Shown piece by piece: positions 24,604-56,500 of a stretch of DNA of 64,000 bases. Source of the stretch: Dipteronia dyeriana. Taxonomy: Eukaryota; Streptophyta; Magnoliopsida; Sapindales; Sapindaceae. Position 1 is the first letter of the stretch. Every line of letters begins with the position of its first letter. Made by a program: the position numbers and the translations under genes. Below the pieces are notes generated by a model that was not told the DNA's origin, searched no databases, and worked only from the letters and a program-made list of their open reading frames with translations. The DNA is taken from assembly GCA_032871835.1 (NCBI GenBank), contig CM065299.1, positions 4,001,001-4,065,000 of the forward strand, read 5' to 3'.

Positions 24604-25298
24604 GTCCAGTTTGGGATTGATTTCCCTGCTGCTTTTGGTGTCAAAAGTGATTCTGGACCAAAGACATGGTGTTTGGTAAAATCGCAGAGAAGTGTTTTTA
24701 GTCACTTTTAGTTTCTTCCAACTAAGTTTTTGAGAAGCTATAAATACATGCTTTTAGATTTTGACTTTTGTTTTTAGAAAACGTATTACAGTGATATTAA
24801 ATGAAATTTTACCAACTTTCCAATTTTATCTTTGCCTTTAACGAAATTTACCAAAAGAATTTGGACTTACATTATTGTATAAAAAATTGTTGTCATAACT
24901 GTACAAAAAATTGGGCTAATTAATTCAATAAAGTAAAATAAAAAAAAATAATAAAAAAATAAATAAATAAATAAATAAGAAATGAAACTAATTAATTCAA
25001 TAAAGTTGAATAAAAAATGGAGCTAATTAATTCAATAAAGTACCATAATTATATAACACAAAACACAAATAAACAAGAAAAATACAAAATATGGTACATT
25101 AGTATCATTTAGATATCTATGTTCTTTTAGTAATTTTATACACTCATAACACTTTTTACTTAAGTTTACCAAATACATTGAAATTGTTTTTAGTTTTCAC
25201 AACACTTTTAAAAATCAGTTTACCAAACACTCAGCTGATTCTTTCCACAGCAATTCCAAAAGTATTTCTCCCCATAGTACAACAATATCAAACTGGGC
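24604..25298. mobile_element. MITE family A, copy 1
   Basis: Non-coding element of about 695 bp with imperfect inverted ends, GTCCAGTTTGGGATTG on the left and the complement of GCCCAGTTTGATATTG on the right. It matches a second copy at 60446-61169 over almost its whole length: shared strings include CAAAAGTGATTCTGGACC, GAGAAGCTATAAATACATGC and AGTTTACCAAACACTCA. The target duplication is not clear. Confidence 0.8.
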
Positions 25299-25659
25299 AT
25301 GAACCATATGTACACAAACAATTACATTTATTATTTTATGAATTCAAATCACCTATAAAAAAGGTATCACAATTTATGTATAACAACTAGATTGGATGAC
25401 CAACTAAATTGGATTATATGTACATTTTTTTTAATTAAAATGTAAATAATTGTATACATATAGCCCAATTTAATTGTTATATATAAACTGGGACACTATT
25501 TTTTGACGGATCAATTGAATCCTCATTTTTTATTTTTTTTAAATGCGTGTAAATATTATTCAATTTAGTTGGTTATACACGATTGAATCCTAAAATTAAA
25601 TATTGCTTTTCTATCTCTTCCACTAAATGAAAAACACATTTTTAATTTGGATCCTAACA
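25299..25659. other. Spacer, nothing recognised
   Basis: AT-rich sequence between the MITE and the fold-back structure. No gene or further repeat seen. Confidence 0.4.
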
Positions 25660-26313
25660 GAGAGACTTTTTTTCTCTCTCCTCCCACTCTTTTCATCTGT
25701 TCATCCCACTAAATGAATTTTTTTTTGCACTCTCTAGAATGCTGTGATTCACCGGTTATTTTTTTATTCAAGAAGTTGAGCACTTGTTATAATATGCTTC
25801 CAGCATTTACTGTTATTTTAGTGTTTTTTTTTTTTACATCCAAACTTCTCATTTTTCCATCTTATTACGTATGTGCATAAGTCAAAGTTTGTTATTGTAT
25901 ATTTGTATTGATCTTTGATAATCCATATTCAATTGAAGCGATATTATAAATGTTAATTAGTTGGCCTTCTACTGGGTTTAATCAATAATCACTAAGCTTT
26001 TTCTTATAATTATCCTAATCATACATGTTGCAGAACTCCTAAAGGTTGTTAATTATGAGAACATATAATTATCCTAATCACATAATAGAGAGAGATAAAA
26101 TCAAGTATATGGAGGAACATCCAAAGCAAGGCAGTGATGTAGGAGAGAGAAAGAAAATCTGATCTAGGAGTTAAAAAACCTAAATTTTGTGAATAAAAAA
26201 TTTGTGAATTAATCACAGCATTCTAGAGAGAGTGTAAAAAAATTTGGAGAGAGATAGAGTGATGAAACGAACAGAAGAACAGAGTGGGAGAAGAGAAAAA
26301 AAAAGTTCTCTGC
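25660..26313. mobile_element. Fold-back inverted repeat element
   Basis: Arms at about 25660-25752 and 26204-26313 are inverted copies of each other. CTCTAGAATGCTGTGATT on the left is matched by its complement at 26214-26231, and the CT-rich flank TCCCACTCTTTTCATCTGTTC by its near-complement at 26270-26300. A loop of about 450 bp has no coding features. The structure suggests a non-autonomous fold-back or MITE-like element; no target duplication was established. Confidence 0.65.
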
Positions 26314-27170
26314 ATTAGAAGTGGTTGATCATCATATATATTCAACTTGATCACCAATATCTGAAAATAGTATATATATGTTGGTGGAGAGAATATATTG
26401 ATTTGGTGTTGTGTTTTACAGGATTGATTCTTTGTGAGATCCAAGAATAAGTCTCATAAGATGGAAATAAAGCAAAAATGTGCAAGGTTAATTATATCTA
26501 AAGGGGACATGACACACACGGGTTGCATGATCAAATCCCTTGTAATTCATGCACCTCTATATATATGCACTAGTGAGTGATCACTGATCAGGCATTTCTC
26601 GCACCATCCCATTTCAAGCCTTTGCTTTCTCCCTCCACAAACCTTGTTTGTGCATGCATGCACCGGTCTCTCTACTCCTTTTCTCCCACCAAATCATATT
26701 TTTCCTCAATTGCTCCAATAATTGAGTACGATAAAAATTCAGCTTCCTCTCCCATTTATGCTTCTCTCAATTTTAAAAGATAAAGGGGTATAAAACAAGA
26801 TCGATAAGAACAATCAAATTAATTGAAAACATTCATGTAATGTTGTGGTGTTTGATTTTCCATTAGGGTTAGGGTGGCCTCTCTATTTCCCTTACACGGC
26901 CCACTTCTTTTTTTTTTTTAACCGTACACGAGGAAATAACTCCAACTAACATTATCAAGGTAGCAGATACTTGGACTCTCATGATCTAGATTAAAACTAA
27001 ACATTAGCCTTTGCCATTACATGTGTTAAATTTCTATATCTGCATATTTATGTGTTTATGAGAATGATTGTATATATTAATCGATAGCCTTATAACTCAA
27101 AAGATCAGTCTAATATATGGATTGTGACACCTCTTAGTATATATAGTCTTCTCTTATTATATGCGTTTTC
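26314..27170. other. Intergenic, nothing recognised
   Basis: AT-rich spacer without recognisable gene or repeat. Short open frames lack family features. Confidence 0.4.
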
Positions 27171-27177
27171 AATGTGA

Positions 27178-27530
27178 TATTCGTAATTCTCTTTTCAAAT
27201 TTGATCAGATGTGGGTGGAGTTCAACCCGAGAGAGTCGAATCTCATGGCAGACTCTTTGGCTAAAAAAGGGGTCAATGGGATGGGAACGTGATCAACTAG
27301 TTCTTGTAAAGGCCCCTGCTTTCTTCGTTTTCTTTTTGTTTCTGTTTGTATTTTCTCGGCTCTGTTTTCTGCTCCTCTGTTCAGCTCCTTAGCGGGGTGT
27401 GCTTTGGTTTCTTGTCTTTGTTTTGTTTTGTTTTTCTGGTCTGTTTCTTCTTGCTGCTGCTGTTGTTGGGGTTGTCTAACGCCTCTGTTTCTCTCCTTTT
27501 GCTATAAAAGTTTGGCTTCTAAAAAAAAAA
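27178..27530 (+). mobile_element. 5'-truncated LINE
   Basis: The left part encodes the end of a LINE RNase H (VEFNPRESNLMADSLAKKG, then a stop at about 27290). A T-rich 3' untranslated region of about 230 bp follows and ends in a poly-A run at 27519-27530. AATGTGA flanks both sides (27171-27177 and 27531-27537), a short probable target duplication. This is the standard appearance of a truncated L1-type insertion. Confidence 0.75.
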
Positions 27531-27532
27531 AA

Positions 27533-28074
27533 TGTGAGCTTCATTCTCATCTTCTTCTTGACCTTCACATGTGGATTCTCTAACATTATCGTGTGTTCAT
27601 ATGTTGACTTGCTAAATAAAGAAAACATATGTTAAAGAATATAAACGTTCTCTTCTTAAAAAAATTAATAATTGACAACTCACTAAATTAAAATTAGAAA
27701 CCAATTAATAAAATCATAGCAAAAGAGGGGGTGCAATACTATTCTTATAATTATATTATAAGGTTTATATATATATATATATATATAAACATCAAATATT
27801 ATTAGAAAAGAAACAAGAGAGCAAAGAAGTCCCCTGCAGAATCACGAACAACACCCCAAAACAAAGGCACAAACCAGGAAAAAAGCAACCCCAAAAACAG
27901 AGCAAAGAGGCTGAAACAGCCAGGAAAACACCCAAACAAGAGGGGATTGACCAATTATATATGATTCAAGAAGCACACGACATGGCTAGTAATGCCTATA
28001 AAATCAAGCACATTGACCAATTAAGGGCAAATCAACATGGATAGTAATTAATTAAAGTGGAGGGTTGGAAAACT
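27533..28074. other. 3' flank of the reductase gene
   Basis: AT-rich. The 27800-27945 segment read on the minus strand (GTTTTTGGGGTTGC and TTTCTTTTCTAATAATATTTGA) resembles LINE 3' tails, but this is a weak impression. It should also contain the 3' untranslated region of the minus-strand reductase gene. Confidence 0.35.
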
Positions 28075-48829
<20,755 letters not shown>

Positions 48830-49005
48830 AATTCTTTGCTTCTGCTTTTGTGTTTGTGCCTGTGTTTTAAGTGCTTTTGGTGAAGAAGTGGCTTTATTTT
48901 GTGTTGCAGACACTATACTGTTTGTGCGTGACGTGACTACTTGAGTGTCCTGTAAAAGTGCTTTCTTTCAAGAATCTTTTAAACTAGAGTACAGGAGATT
49001 AGTGA
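48830..49005 (-). promoter_or_regulatory. Short upstream region of the reductase gene
   Basis: Only about 175 bp separate the start codon from the GC-rich island. No clear TATA box is visible on the minus strand, so the promoter may extend into or beyond that island. Confidence 0.3.
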
Positions 49006-49505
49006 TCTAATAATGGACCGATCCAAAACAGGCCGGTTCGGCAGATCCACGAATCTCATGGGTCGTGCTTGGTACGGCCCGTGAAGGAAGCGGACCAGGC
49101 CGAGGCCCGGTCCGTGGCAGGCCTCGTGTCGGGCCGAGGGTACAAGGTCTGGCGGGCGGGCGGGCCGGCCAGCGAGGCACGTCTAGTAGACGTGCCAGGC
49201 CTCTGGACCGGCCTGTCGGACCGATCCGTCTGTCCGTGACATCAACCGGTTATTTTTTATTTTTATTTTTTTTTTAATTCACATCCCATGGACTGGCCCG
49301 CTAGACCAGACAAGCGGATCGGCCTGGCACGACCCGTCTGAGACAAGCTGGCGTGCCGTGCCGGACCTCAGTTTCGAAAATGGGTCAGACCTAGTCCGGC
49401 ACACACAGAGGATGCATGTCGGACCAGGCTCGGCCGGTTTTCGAAAACGAACCTGACCAGGCCGTGTCTAATGGGCCGGGTCTGTCCATTTTTACACTAT
49501 TACGG
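49006..49505. mobile_element. GC-rich GGCCCG-type MITE-like island
   Basis: About 500 bp of very GC-rich DNA in an AT-rich setting, with many GGCCGG, GGCCCG and GGACCGG strings in both orientations. The outer ends are loosely inverted (TAATAATGGACCGATCC on the left; the complement of GTGTAAAAATGGACAGACC on the right). This resembles the plant hAT-type elements whose ends read GTGTAAATGGGCCGG. No target duplication found. The open frame at 49065-49277 is a compositional artefact. Confidence 0.5.
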
Positions 49506-51151
49506 GAGATACTTATTACTGGCAGAAAACATTTATGTAAAACCTTTCACTCCTGTTAATTGGATAGTAGGTAGGTAGCTTAATTGGATAGTAGGTAGTG
49601 ACATTTACATTTGATCTTTTCTCTTTCTCACGTTATTGCAATAAATCCCCCAATAATTAGGTTTCCATATGGAAAAACTAAATTGATGGACTTCGTTTAG
49701 ATCTACAATAATATACGAGGAATGCTAAATACAGTCTCCAAAAATATTTTCTCAATCGACTCCTCTTCTTTCTTTAACAAATGTCAATATTTTACTTTTT
49801 GATATAAAGGTTGTATCATAATAAATGGTTTATTATCTCAATTAAACAAAACATTATCTTTCTAAGTCGTCCTTTCACTTTTTACCAATTATAATCTATA
49901 GTCTCTTTTATTTGATTATAAAACCTTTTTTAGTGTGTATATATATATAATGATTTTTACAATCAATTTTTTTTATATTAAATAAATGTTGAATGAAATA
50001 AATGGAAATATAAATTATGTTTAGAAGTATAAAAAAAACTCAAAAGGATTTCATAGAGAATTAGATTAAATAGATTGCAAATTATATTTGGTATAAATTA
50101 TGTTTTTGAAGGAATATAAATCATGTGTAGGAGTATAAAAAACTCCGTTTTTTTTTGTTTAAAAAGATAAAAGGATTTTTGAGAAAAATCAAATATTTTT
50201 TTTATATCTAAATAAAGAAATGAAAAGAATTAGATGAAAGAAATTACAAATTATAATTAATAAAAAAGAGTAATTTTGAAAGGGAATGTTTTGTTTGATT
50301 TATAAATAATTTGAACTGACAAATAATTTATTACAACACAACTTTCATATCATAAAGTAAAATATTAACATTTGTAAAAAAAAAAAAAAGAATGGACTAA
50401 AAGAGTACGTTGGGAGGATGTATTTAATATTTACCATTATATGATTTTTATTTAACGAATCTCTCTCATACTGTCAAAATATTTTAAAAAAAAATTGTTC
50501 ACTTCATCTAAATAAACGTATTTTTTTTAACCTTATGGGTTAGGAAGTTGGCCAAGATTAGACTCTAATAGGTTTGAATCTGGATGGTTAAAGACTCAAA
50601 GCTTCATTTTAAAGTCTTGATAGATAAAAGTTTTTTTTTTTTGAATTATACATAAATTTGAATATTTTTATTAAGAAGTGAACAATCAAACAACCACCCT
50701 TAACTGTACAAAGATTATTTATTCCGCCAAGTGAAGTAATTCTAAAGATAAAAGTTGGTCCTAAATTAACAACTGTCATCATAAGGCAGAAATTGGGTAC
50801 CAGAATACCACGATAAAAACTTTACTGCACCTGGTGCACCAATCACCACCGAACCAATAACATTAAGATACGTGACTGCCGGCGCACCAAATGCACCGAA
50901 GATTTTCCTAAATAACACATTAATTTCAACTTTCAGGCCCACAGAATGCAGTACAGTTATTGATACAATAAAAACATTTTCATGACTTTCAGGCCCACGA
51001 AATGCAGAACAATTATTTATAAAACAAAAGCATTTTGAATGATATATCAAATCAATGTGTTTATGTTAAATTATAACACAGAAGATAAAAGTCTTTTTTC
51101 AATGTAGTATTAAATACCGTACCAAATTTGATATCTGTTATATTACATATC
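49506..51151. other. Intergenic, nothing firmly recognised
   Basis: AT-rich spacer. At 50930-51050 a unit containing TTTCAGGCCCAC(A/G)(A/G)AATGCAG is duplicated about 58 bp apart. A minus-strand frame over 51050-50766 reads FGAFGAPAVTYLNVIGSVVIGAPGAV, which I could not assign to a family. Confidence 0.35.
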
Positions 51152-51399
51152 AAAACATATATCAAAGGCACTGGTTTACCTTTTATTTTAGGGTTATACC
51201 ACCGTTTTACTTTTTTGACCCTCTTCCGGTAAGATTCAGTTCATTTGCTCTTCTTCAAGATTGTAGATCGTGATTTTTTATACCACTTAGAATCAAGAAA
51301 CTTGAGATTTGGGGTTTGTGGCACTGAGTTACGTCCGTTTCAAGATTTTTATTTTGGTTTGTTTTTTGGATAGATGAGGGATTCCTAAATATAGTGAAT

Positions 51400-51557
51400 A
51401 GTGATCGTTGTTACAGTGTTCTGTCACTGATACAGTGTTTCTATCACATGCTACGGTGATTCGCTACAGTGTTTCCGTTCCATGCTACAGTGATTCGCTA
51501 CAGTACTTTTACTACAATATTATGCTACAGTGATTTCGCTACAGTATATCGGGCTCT
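51400..51557 (+). repeat. CTACAGTG repeats in the LINE 5' leader
   Basis: GCTACAGTGATTCGCTACAG-like units, often about 13-30 bp apart, occur six or more times before the ORF1 start. They may be promoter or leader elements of the LINE. Confidence 0.8.
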
Positions 51558-53513
51558 ATGGATCCTATGTGCATGGAGGCCGCTTTGTGCTCTCCGATAG
51601 CAGTGGCTTCCATCTCGACTAGTTAGGTTGGTTTGAGTACGGTGAGTGGAGTGAATTCCTCTTCCCAGGTTGTTCCTCTCGCATCTAGTGGGGTGTGTGC
51701 TAGATGTAAAGTTGTTGTTGGCGGGGTGGATCCGCCTGTGGGTAGCTCATTGCCTACGTCATCTATTAGGGTTTCTTATTTTGCGGATTTTTTTAAGGCT
51801 CCCCCAATTCCAGGGGATTATGTTTCTGGTCCTTCAATTCTTTCGAAAAAAGGTGGTTATATGGTTGTTCGGGTGGATCCCTCTGCTTATAAATTTAGAT
51901 TGGAAGCTTGTAAGTATTCTCTCATTGGTCAGGTTGTCCTTTCTAGTTGTGAGAAGCCTTGGAAGTTGGTTGATCTTAAAGCCAAGTTACAGTCTGTTTG
52001 GAATCTGAACTATGTTTGGAGGCTGATTTCTTTAGGTAAGGGGTACTTTCAAATTTTGTTGCATTCAGATGTTGACAAGAATATGGTTTAGAGTTTGGGG
52101 TCTCTTAGTCTTAAACCAGGTGTTTTACGGCTTCAACCTTGGATTCCAGATTTTAATCTGGCATTACAAAAGTCTTTAAATGCTCAGGTTTGGGTCCGTT
52201 TTTATGATCTTTCATAGGAATACTGACATCCAAAGATTGTCTCTGATTTAGCTAGAGAGATCGAAGTGCCTTTACGACTGGATAGGGCTACTGTGGAAGG
52301 TGATTTTGGACATTTTACACGTGTTCTGGTGGATATTGACGTATTTAATGTGCCTCCATCTTCTTTGCTTCTTGAGAGAGATGATTCTCATAGTTCTTTT
52401 ATTTCAGTGGAATACGAGAATCTTTCGACTTTCTGTTCTACTTGTTCCTCAATTGGTCATTTGCCCTACAATGCTTGTCGTTGGAACAAATCCAATAAAG
52501 TGATTCCGGTTAACTCTAGTAAGCCCGATTTAGCTAGAGATGGTCCGGCCACGATTGTGGTTGATGAGGGGTTTCAGATTCCCCGAAACCGTGCTTCTAA
52601 ACTAGTTTATCGTCCTATTTCTGGTACTCGGGCGGAAGTTTCGGTTTCTAATGTCTTTGCCGCCATTCAGCAGGATTTAAGGTCTTTGGATTCTATAGTG
52701 GTTCATTCTTCGGCAGGTTCAGATCCGGTTTTGAGTATGGGTTCTTCTACTAGTGTAGTTGCTTCACCAAGTTTAACTTCTTCGGTGGGTCCTACTATTT
52801 CAGCGGTGGCTGCACAGGTTGGTCAGCCCCAACAAGCGGGGCAAAGCGATGATTCTCTTAATGATGTTTTGTTAGCTTCTTCAAATCTGGTTGTTTCAGC
52901 TATTTTATCTGTTTCTACATCTTTAACGGTTTCACATGATCAGCAGTCTGGGAGTGTTAATGTAATCCTGATAGTTCATAGGTCCTCAGCAGCAGTCTCG
53001 GTTTCTAATGTCTCGGTGGTTCATGACTCTCTTATGGATATTATATCTTATTTAAGTTTGGATTTATCAGTGGGTCAGGCTTCTTCTTTTTCGGGATCTG
53101 AGATGATATTGGAGTCCTCTTCTACTTCGAGTCTGGTTTTTGATGGTCATTCCACTGCTCTGAACCAGGCTCTTCTGGTCATAGATTCATTGGTTCAAAT
53201 GGTTCCTACTAGTGTGGGACATTTCTCACTTCAGCGTCCGCCGATTCTGCATGCTGCTCATGGGGTTAAGAATGAATGTTCTGGATCTTCTCAGATTTAC
53301 TCTTCGGTTACTGCTTATACTCAGAGTTCTAGACTTTCGACCTCTAACTCCCAGGCTGAGCTCCATCTCATTGCTGGTTCTTCATGGGCTTCTCAAACTG
53401 AGGCGGAAGGATTAGATGCTAGCAATATTTCTCAGAGGACGAAGATGATTACACGTAGGCTGACAAAGCTAAAGTCCAAGATGCGGACTTCTTCTGGCGT
53501 TTCCAATGATTAG
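51558..53513 (+). pseudogene. LINE ORF1 (gag-like, DUF4283 plus CCHC)
   Basis: The likely start is ATG at 51558 (MDPMCMEAALCSP). The frame is interrupted by TAG near 51624 and at 52089, and by two further stops near 52216-52225, then is open from 52266 to 53513. The middle (about 51880-52260) matches the DUF4283 nucleic-acid-binding domain pattern (WKLVDLKAKLQSVWNL, then LRLQPWIPDF, then VWVRFYDLS). A zinc knuckle follows (FCSTCSSIGHLPYNAC, a CX2CX4HX4-5C type). The C-terminal half is Ser/Val-rich and low in complexity. Its stop overlaps the ORF2 start as ATGATTAG. Confidence 0.88.
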
Positions 53514-56500
53514 TGTCCTTTACTGGAATTGTCATGGTATTAGGAATGGGTCTACGAGGCGTGTTCTTAGAGATTTATGGTTTTTACACCGACCTTCTTT
53601 GGTTTGTATTGTTGAGCCTATGGTAGATTTTACTTCTATCTCCTCTTATATCTGGTCTTCTCTCGGTCTTCATTTAGTGGGCTTGAATGATAGGGGTGGT
53701 CTTTTACCGACGATTTGGGTGTTTTCTTGTTATTCTTTTTCTGATGCTCAGATTGTCCTGTTTCACGAGCAACAGCTTACTGTTTTGATCACGGTTAACT
53801 CTCGGTTGTATTATTTCACTTTTTTTTACCCGAGTACGTCGACAGTTGTCCGAAGATCGCTTTGGCAATCTCTTCGGGACATGGTCAGCTTGGTTTCTTC
53901 CTCTTGGTTGGTTGTGGGTGATTTTAACATGGTTTTGGGAGCTCATGAGTCTTAAGGCCTTCATTCTCGAGCTCGTAGCTCCTGTGAGGATTTCAAATCT
54001 GTTATTAAGGATTGTGATTTGGTTGGTGTTCGATCCCAAGGTGCTCGTTTTACTTGGGCTAGGGGTCGTTATCCCCGTACTAGAGTTGAGAAGAGGTTAG
54101 ATAGAGCTTTGGTTTCTGAGGGTTGTATTTTCTGTTGGGGGGGCATTTCCTGTGTGGCTCTCCCTCGTAGATTTTTGGATCATTGTCCGTTGGTGATTCG
54201 GTTGTCCGATATTGTGAACGTTAGTCCTAGGCACATGTTGGATCACCCAGATTTTATGGCTTTAGTTCATCGTATTTGGAGTTCCTCTTATGTGGGTAAT
54301 CCTCCTCATGTGGTTATCAACAAGTTGAAGAGGTTAAAGAATGCGCTCAAGACTTGGAATTGGGAGGTTTTTGGGGATCTAACTTCAAAGATTTCTAGGA
54401 AATCAGTAGAGCTTTAGTCTATTCAGCTTCAGATGTCTAATCTGGATTTTTCAGAGAAGCTTTTCTTGGCCGAGTCTCGAGTTCATCATGAGCTTGATAT
54501 GTTGTTACGCAAACAAGAGTGCTTTTATCGTGATCGGTCAAGAGTGAAGTGGCTACAAGATGGTGACTGTAATTCATCATTTTTTCATGCCTTTATTAGA
54601 GGTAGACAGTACCCGAACGTTTTGTCTTCTCTTTCGATTAATGGGGTGTTTACTGATGACTGTTTGATTATCAGAGATCATATCATCGAGTTTTATTCGA
54701 ATCTCTTTTCTTCGGATTCTTCTCGGGTTGAGACAGATTTCTCGGTGGTGAAGGATGTGATTCCTTCTTTGGTGACTGATATGGAAAATGCTTTTCTTAT
54801 TAGCATTCCTTCGATGAAAGATATCCATGATGCGGTTTTTACTATGGATGCAGCCTCTGCTCCTAGGCCAGACGGTTTCTTTGGAAGGTTCTATCAGCGT
54901 TGTTGGGAGGTGGTGGGTAGTGACGTGGTTCTTGGGGTTCAGAACTTCTTCCGTACAGGGGTTATTTTTTCAGGCTTGAACTCCAGTTTCATTGTTCTTC
55001 TTCCAAAGCAGAAGGATTCGATTTTGATAGACCAGTTTCGCCTGATTGTGCTTAGTAACTTCTTGTTCAAAATCTCTTCTAAAATTTTGGCATATCGGTT
55101 AGCTCAAATTGCAGCTAGGATAGTCTCTCCTCATCAGTTTGGGTTTATTCGGGACCGTCACATTGAGGACTGTATCGCTTTAGCTTATGACTGTGTGAAT
55201 GTGTTGCATAAGAAGTGTTATAAAGGTAATTTGGCCATGAAGATAGATATTCGCAAAGCTTTCGATACTTTGGATTGGTCTTTTCTTCGTAGAGTTCTTC
55301 AAGCTTTTGGGTTTTCTCCAATTTTTATGGATTAGATTGACTACATCCTGGGATCTTCGAGGCTTTTGGTGCTGATTAATGGGTCCCCAGAGGGTTATTT
55401 TCATTGTTCTAGAGGGGTTCGTTAAGGTGATCCTCTATCCCATCTCTTGTTTGGTATTGCGAAGGATTTCCTTAGTAGACTGTTGTCGAGGATGGTGGAT
55501 TTCTCTCAATTATTGCCTATTTCTTCTCCGAGAGGATTTTCTGCTCCTACTCATTTGCTTTAAGCAGATGATGTTCTGATTTTTTACAGAGGCAGGGTTC
55601 GGAATCTGAAGAATATCATAAGTGCTTTTGAGGATTATGATAACATTTCAGGTCAGCTAGTTAATTGGGGTAAGTTATATATCTATTTTGGATCTTCTGT
55701 TTCCCCATCCCGGATTGGTAAATTGCATTCCTTGGTTGGTATGCAGATTGGTCGGTTGCCTTTCTCATGCTTGGGGGTACCGTTATTTCGAGGAAAGCCC
55801 AAGAAGTCCGTGTTACAGCCTATAGTGGATAAAATCTCGTCTAAGTTTGCTAATTGGAAGGGGAAAGCCCTTTCTTTGACCGGTGGCGCTACTCAGATCA
55901 AGTCGGTCATTACGGGATCCTTTGTGTATTCATTCATGTTCTACAAATGGCCTTCCTCTTTGCTTCAGTTGGTTAATAGTAAGTTGAGAAAATTTTTATG
56001 GACAGGTTCTTGTGAGAAGACTAAACTGATTCGGGTTGCTTGGGGTTGTTGTTGTAAGCCTTACTCTCAAGGTGGTCTTGGTTTGAAGGATCTAGGGTTA
56101 CTGAATGATTCTCTTTTAAAGAAGCTCACCTGGAAGTTTATGACCTCTGAGAGTTTTGCTTTTTCCTTTTTAAGAGAGCGGTATCTCACACAGCTTTGGA
56201 AATCTCATAGAGGGTATGTCACTTTGTCGATTTGGCCTTCTTTCCACTCTCACTATTCAGATCTTCTCAAAGAGGGCATTTGGCTTATTGGAGAGAATTC
56301 TCAGCGAGATTTTTGGCTCGATAATTGGTTGAGGATTCTCATTCTTGAGCTTCTGGTAATTCCTGACTACTTGGCTACCCTTCTCAAAGCAAGGGTTTCT
56401 GATTTTATTTATGAGGGTAAGTGGGTTCTTGACGATAGTTTTTGAGTCCGTTTTCCAGATCTATATTCTCGGATCGATAGGGTTGCTATCTCTCCAGTTA

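Noticed and set aside
27790..27950. Possible minus-strand LINE 3' tail downstream of the reductase gene
   Set aside because: The resemblance is only in base composition and a few short strings; there is no coding remnant or target duplication.
49065..49277. Gly/Arg/Pro-rich 70-codon frame
   Set aside because: A product of the GC-rich GGCCGG island; no start context or motif.
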